A stretch of 15,677 bases of DNA. Source: Vicinamibacteria bacterium. Its GTDB lineage: Bacteria; Acidobacteriota; Vicinamibacteria; Vicinamibacterales; UBA2999. The notes beneath the pieces were generated by a model that was not told the DNA's origin, searched no databases, and saw nothing but the letters and a program-made list of their open reading frames with translations. A program made the translations under genes and the position numbers. Of this stretch, positions 12,197 to 15,677 are shown one piece after another. Numbering within the stretch: position 1 is the first letter of the stretch; every line of letters starts with the position of its first letter. Location of the stretch: contig JAICEG010000065.1 in the NCBI GenBank assembly GCA_025924295.1, forward strand, positions 1-15,677, written 5' to 3'.

Positions 12197-14749
12197 CTAT
12201 TGAACGACGAGGGATACCAGTTTTCCTTTCACGACGACGACCTTCTTGATCGCCTTCCCCACAGTATGCGCCTTCACGGCCGAATCGCCGAGCGCAAGCG
12301 ATTCGAGCTCCGACTCCGTCGCCGTCGCCGACACGGTGAGACGACTGCGAACCTTCCCGTTGATCTGCACCGGCACGACGATCTCTTCTGCCCTGGCAAC
12401 CTCGGCGTCGAACGCCGGCCACGTCGTCGCCGACAGGCCACCCTTGTGGCCGAGCATCTCCCAGAGCTCTTCGCCGGTATGCGGCGCAAATGGCGCCAGC
12501 ATTCGCACCAGCGCGTCCACCGCTTCGGTCACGACGGCAATCGTTCCCGGGCGTTCGAGCACACTGGTCTGCGTCGACCCGGAGACATGCCTGGCCGGGC
12601 TTCCGCTTTCGGTCTGCTCGCTGAAGGTGTACAACTCGTTGACGAGCTCCATCAACGCCGACACGGCCGTGTTGAGTTGCTGACGCGACTCGATGTCGGT
12701 CGTCACCCGGCGAATCGTCTCGTGGGTCTTCCGCCGCACGGCCCGCTCGGCGGTCGAGAGGTCATCGGTGGCCGTCGTGGCGCGTCCGTTCGTGACGACA
12801 CCTGCCCAGTGATCGACGAGCCGCCACACACGCGCGAGAAAGCGGAAGCTGCCCTCGAGCCCGGTATCGGTCCACTCGACTTCCTTCTCTGGCGGCGCCA
12901 CGAACATCACGTACAGACGAAGAGCATCGGCGCCAAACTTCTGCAGCATCGTGTCCGGGTCGACAACGTTGCCCTTCGACTTGGACATGACGTTGCCGTC
13001 CTTGAGCACCATGCCCTGTGTGAGCAGCTGCGTGAACGGCTCGTCATGGCTGACCAGGCCGAGGTCGCGGAACACGCGCGCGAAGAAGCGCGAGTAAATG
13101 AGGTGCAGGATGGCGTGTTCGACGCCGCCGCTGTAGAAGTCGACCGGCAGCCAGTACTTCAGCGTCGCCGGATCGAACGGCATCTTGTCGTTGTGCGGAT
13201 CCGCGAAGCGGTAGAAGTACCAGGACGAGTCGACGAACGTATCCATCGTGTCCGTCTCACGGCGAGCCGGTCCGCCGCACTTCGGGCACTTCACGTTGAC
13301 GAACTCCGGGACCTGCGCCAACGGCGAGTCGCCGCGCCCGGTGAACTGCGCGATCTTCGGCAACTCCACCGGGAGTTGATCGTCAGGAACAGGGACGATC
13401 CCGTCTTTCTCGCAGTAGATCATCGGGATCGGCGTGCCCCAGTAGCGCTGCCGCGAGATGCCCCAGTCCTTGAGCCGGAACTGAACGGTGCCCTCGCCGA
13501 TGCCGCGCTCGCGCGCCCAGGCGATCATCTGCTTCTGCGCATCCTCTGAGGCGAGGCCGCTGAACTCCCCGGAGTCGACGAGCGTGCCGTAGACGGCCCC
13601 GGCCTCCGTCATCGTGTCGCTCGCGGCGGGCTTGCCGTCAGGGGTCACGACCACACGCACCGGCAGATTGAACTTCCGTGCGAACTCGAAATCGCGCTCG
13701 TCGTGTGCGGGCACCGCCATCACGGCGCCGGTGCCGTACTCACCAAGCACGAAGTTGGCGACCCAGATCGGTACTGGCTGCTTCGTGAACGGATTGATCG
13801 CACGAAATCCCGTGTCGAAGCCCTGCTTCTCGATCTCGCCGCTGATACGAGCGGCGCGGTCCTGCATGCGGAATTCCAGTGCCTTCCGCTTGAAGCCTGC
13901 TGGATCCGGCGAGAGATCCGCGAAACGTGCCACGAGCGGATGCTCCGGACCGAGCAGGACGAACGTCGCACCGAAGATCGTGTCGATCCGCGTCGTGAAG
14001 ACCTCGATCGACTCGGACGGGAGCCGGGACTCGGCCGTCGACTCGAGCGGAAACTTCACACGAGCGCCCTCCGACCGCCCGATCCAGTTCCGCTGCATCG
14101 TGAGCACCTTGTCGGGCCAGCCCGTCAGGTGCGCCGTCGCGTCGAGCAGTTCGTCGGCGTACGCCGTGATCCTGAAGAACCACTGCTCGAGATCGCGGGT
14201 CTCAACCGGTGTACCGCAGCGCCAGCAGCCACCGTCGACGACCTGTTCGTTTGCGAGGACCGTGTTGTCGACGGGACACCAGTTCACGGACGACTTGCGT
14301 CGATACGCCAGCCCCTTCTCGAACATCCGGATGAACAGCCACTGGTTCCACTTGTAGTACTCGGGGTCGCACGTGGCGATCTCGCGCTCCCAGGCATAGC
14401 TGATGCCGAGGCGCTGCAACTGGCCCTTCATGTGAGCGATGTTGCCGCGCGTCGACACTTCCGGGTGGATGCCGCTCTTGATCGCCGCGTTCTCGGCCGG
14501 CAGGCCGAACGCATCCCAGCCAAACGGATGGAGGACGTTGTAGCCGCGCATCCGCTTGGTGCGCGCCATGACGTCGCCGATGATGTAGTTCCGCACGTGG
14601 CCGACATGCGCATGCCCGGACGGGTACGCGAACATCTCGAGGCAGTAGAACTTCGGCCGCGACGGATCGATGGCAACCTCGAAGGCGCGCGCCTCCGCCC
14701 ATCGCTTCTGCCACTTGTTGTCGAGTTCCTGCGGGTGATAGTCGGCCAT
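12197..14749 (-). CDS. leuS: Leucyl-tRNA synthetase
   Basis: At 850 aa this has normal bacterial LeuRS size. It charges tRNA-Leu with leucine in the cytoplasm and removes wrong products at a CP1 editing site. The HIGH signature appears as HVGH (48-51) in CLEMFAYPSGHAHVGHVRNY, and the KMSKS loop as VMSKS (587-591). The editing domain shows FTTRIDTIFGATFVLLGPEHPL and AVPAHDERDFEFA. Cysteine pairs GCWRCG (about 174-179) and KCPKCGG (about 486-491) are probable zinc sites. The C-terminal anticodon-binding and LeuRS-specific domains are complete, ending VVVKGKLVSLVVQ. The ATG at 14749 follows a long palindrome that separates it from the upstream deacetylase gene. It is the first gene of the leuS-lptE-holA operon. 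Confidence 0.98.
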   Translation of the reverse strand: MADYHPQELDNKWQKRWAEARAFEVAIDPSRPKFYCLEMFAYPSGHAHVGHVRNYIIGDVMARTKRMRGYNVLHPFGWDAFGLPAENAAIKSGIHPEVSTRGNIAHMKGQLQRLGISYAWEREIATCDPEYYKWNQWLFIRMFEKGLAYRRKSSVNWCPVDNTVLANEQVVDGGCWRCGTPVETRDLEQWFFRITAYADELLDATAHLTGWPDKVLTMQRNWIGRSEGARVKFPLESTAESRLPSESIEVFTTRIDTIFGATFVLLGPEHPLVARFADLSPDPAGFKRKALEFRMQDRAARISGEIEKQGFDTGFRAINPFTKQPVPIWVANFVLGEYGTGAVMAVPAHDERDFEFARKFNLPVRVVVTPDGKPAASDTMTEAGAVYGTLVDSGEFSGLASEDAQKQMIAWARERGIGEGTVQFRLKDWGISRQRYWGTPIPMIYCEKDGIVPVPDDQLPVELPKIAQFTGRGDSPLAQVPEFVNVKCPKCGGPARRETDTMDTFVDSSWYFYRFADPHNDKMPFDPATLKYWLPVDFYSGGVEHAILHLIYSRFFARVFRDLGLVSHDEPFTQLLTQGMVLKDGNVMSKSKGNVVDPDTMLQKFGADALRLYVMFVAPPEKEVEWTDTGLEGSFRFLARVWRLVDHWAGVVTNGRATTATDDLSTAERAVRRKTHETIRRVTTDIESRQQLNTAVSALMELVNELYTFSEQTESGSPARHVSGSTQTSVLERPGTIAVVTEAVDALVRMLAPFAPHTGEELWEMLGHKGGLSATTWPAFDAEVARAEEIVVPVQINGKVRSRLTVSATATESELESLALGDSAVKAHTVGKAIKKVVVVKGKLVSLVVQ

Positions 14750-14765
14750 TGATCAAATCTGTAAG

Positions 14766-14842
14766 GGGGTCGGGAGTCATTTCTTGAGGACAGCCCGTGT
14801 CGGTTCGCCGACGACTGTCCTGATCAAATGACTCCCGACCCC
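14766..14842. repeat. 77-nt nested palindrome with UUCG-type loop (REP-like)
   Basis: GGGGTCGGGAGTCATTT (14766-14782) is exactly complemented at 14826-14842 (17 bp). Inside it, AGGACAG (14787-14793) pairs with CTGTCCT (14815-14821), and GTCGG-TTCG-CCGAC (14799-14812) forms an inner 5-bp stem with a TTCG tetraloop. As RNA it would form one long interrupted hairpin. It starts 2 nt after the stop codon of the upstream deacetylase gene and ends 16 nt before the leuS ATG. It could end or attenuate transcription or protect mRNA ends, but it lacks the T-run of a classical terminator. Confidence 0.85.
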
Positions 14843-14843
14843 A

Positions 14844-15677
14844 TTATAACTTCCAGTATTTCGAGACATGCGGCGTGACGGCCTCGATCGCCGCTTCGCC
14901 ACGCGGGGCAGGGCCGCCGGGCGCATCGAGCTTCGGCGCCGAGTCGGCGAGCGCAGCGATCGACGCACGCAGGCTCGACGCCAGCCCGGCCAGATCGTAG
15001 CCACCCTCCGTGATCGCCACGAGCCGACCGCGACTGAACTCGTCGGCGATATCGGTGAGCGCATGCATGAGCCGTCCGAAGTACTCGCTGGTGAGGCGCA
15101 TGCCGGCCAGCGGATCGTCCATGTGGGCATCGAAGCCGGCCGACACCAGAATGAGCTCCGGTCGAAACTGTTTGAGCACCGGAAACGCGAGCCGTGAGTA
15201 GGCGACCTCGTAGTCGGCGTCGGTCGCGCCTGCCGACAAGGGCACGTTCAACGTGAACCCGGCTCCACTGCCTCTACCCATATCCCCCGCGGCGCCGGTT
15301 CCCGGGTAATACGGATACTGGTGCGACGACACGAACAGGACGCTGGGGTCTTCATAGAAGCTCCACTGCGTACCGTTGCCGTGATGGACGTCGAAGTCGA
15401 CGATCGCGACGCGCGCAATCCCCCGCGCCCTGGCATGCGCGGCAGCCACGGCGATGCTGTTGAAGAAACAGAAGCCCATCGCCCTGCCCTGTTCCGCGTG
15501 ATGCCCGGGGGGCCTGACCATCGCAAAGGCCCGCGCACCCGCCCCGCCATCGAGCACGTGCTCAACTGCGCTGACGGCGGCACCAGCCGCCATCTGCGCG
15601 GCCTCCCATGTGTGGGGTGATGTGAACGTATCCGGATCGAGAGCAACGGCCCGGCCAGCCGTCTCCTTGATGAGCGA
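14844..15677 (-). CDS. HDAC/acetoin-utilisation-type zinc deacetylase (partial, N-terminus outside window)
   Basis: The reading frame is open to the window edge, so the first visible residues (SLIKETAGRAVALDPDTFTS) are internal. An ATG at 15593 is only an internal Met, because the family motif DPDTFTSPHTWEAAQ lies upstream of it. The 277 visible residues hold the deacetylase centre: RPPGHHAE with the His pair (59-60), DFDVHHGNGTQ with zinc ligands D96 and H98, SAGFDAHMDDPL with D183, and TEGGYDL with the transition-state Tyr at 227. This places it among class II-like bacterial histone-deacetylase-fold amidohydrolases such as AcuC and acetylpolyamine amidohydrolases. The substrate, an acetyl-lysine protein or acetylpolyamine, cannot be told. 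The stop is followed after 1 nt by the long palindrome before leuS. Confidence 0.93.
   Translation of the reverse strand, partial: SLIKETAGRAVALDPDTFTSPHTWEAAQMAAGAAVSAVEHVLDGGAGARAFAMVRPPGHHAEQGRAMGFCFFNSIAVAAAHARARGIARVAIVDFDVHHGNGTQWSFYEDPSVLFVSSHQYPYYPGTGAAGDMGRGSGAGFTLNVPLSAGATDADYEVAYSRLAFPVLKQFRPELILVSAGFDAHMDDPLAGMRLTSEYFGRLMHALTDIADEFSRGRLVAITEGGYDLAGLASSLRASIAALADSAPKLDAPGGPAPRGEAAIEAVTPHVSKYWKL

Noticed and set aside
12144..12422. N-terminal extension of lptE into leuS
   Set aside because: Most of it overlaps the leuS C-terminus, and a lipoprotein signal must begin near 12125-12143.
12185..13549. Long plus-strand open frame (454 codons) opposite leuS
   Set aside because: It is antisense to a strong LeuRS gene, is rich in Arg/His as expected for a GC-rich shadow frame, and shows no family motif.
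13703..14752. Plus-strand open frame of 349 codons opposite the leuS N-terminal half
   Set aside because: Shadow of leuS with Arg/His/Val-biased composition and no recognisable domain.
1..15677. CRISPR arrays, tRNA or rRNA genes, insertion sequences, integrase
   Set aside because: No spaced direct repeats of CRISPR size, no tRNA cloverleaf or rRNA segment, and no transposase or integrase motif was seen on either strand.

Overview
The window is GC-rich bacterial chromosome, almost fully coding. The organism is probably an acidobacterium of the Vicinamibacteria type. I infer this from the high GC, the Tat and lipoprotein signals of a diderm, an LPS-assembly gene (lptE), and short intergenic repeats that I recall as common in that group. 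The taxonomic call is an inference, not a match.

Layout. (1) 2-79 (+): the last 25 codons of a gene that reads as the AlaRS C-terminus. (2) 267-4501 (-): a three-gene cassette. A TIR-domain protein overlaps a membrane-anchored nSTAND1 P-loop NTPase by 4 nt, and an unrecognised 82-aa protein follows 30 nt later. This looks like a conflict or immune signalling operon and is the most interesting part of the window. (3) 4604-8322 (-): four closely spaced genes, transcribed in the order PepSY-associated membrane protein, zinc-free MDR oxidoreductase, Tat-exported metallo-beta-lactamase-fold hydrolase, peptidase E-like protein. They point to redox and detoxification metabolism and lead toward the TIR operon. 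(4) 8323-8555: a divergent intergenic region with a perfect 19-bp inverted repeat. (5) 8556-10539 (+): a secreted DUF4124/SLT lytic transglycosylase, a secreted tandem NTF2-like (DUF4440-type) protein, and rpsT with a good extended -10 promoter. (6) 10529-14749 (-): a core operon transcribed leuS, lptE, a possible 27-codon small ORF, holA. It converges on rpsT with an 11-nt tail-to-tail overlap. (7) 14766-14842: a large nested palindrome between leuS and the gene upstream of it. (8) 14844-15677 (-): a class II HDAC/acetoin-utilisation-type deacetylase that continues past the window edge.

Working together: leuS, lptE and holA form a housekeeping operon (translation, outer-membrane LPS transport, replication clamp loading). 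The TIR and STAND proteins are probably sensor/effector partners: the STAND protein has a P-loop ATPase and a winged-helix-like region, then a transmembrane helix and coiled coil, and the TIR protein carries the glutamate typical of NAD-cleaving TIR domains. At least three kinds of short repeat (two long palindromes, a GTCCG...CGGAC element next to the rpsT promoter, and a GAACC-rich array upstream of lptE) decorate the intergenic spaces. I see no tRNA, rRNA, CRISPR array, insertion sequence or integrase in the window.
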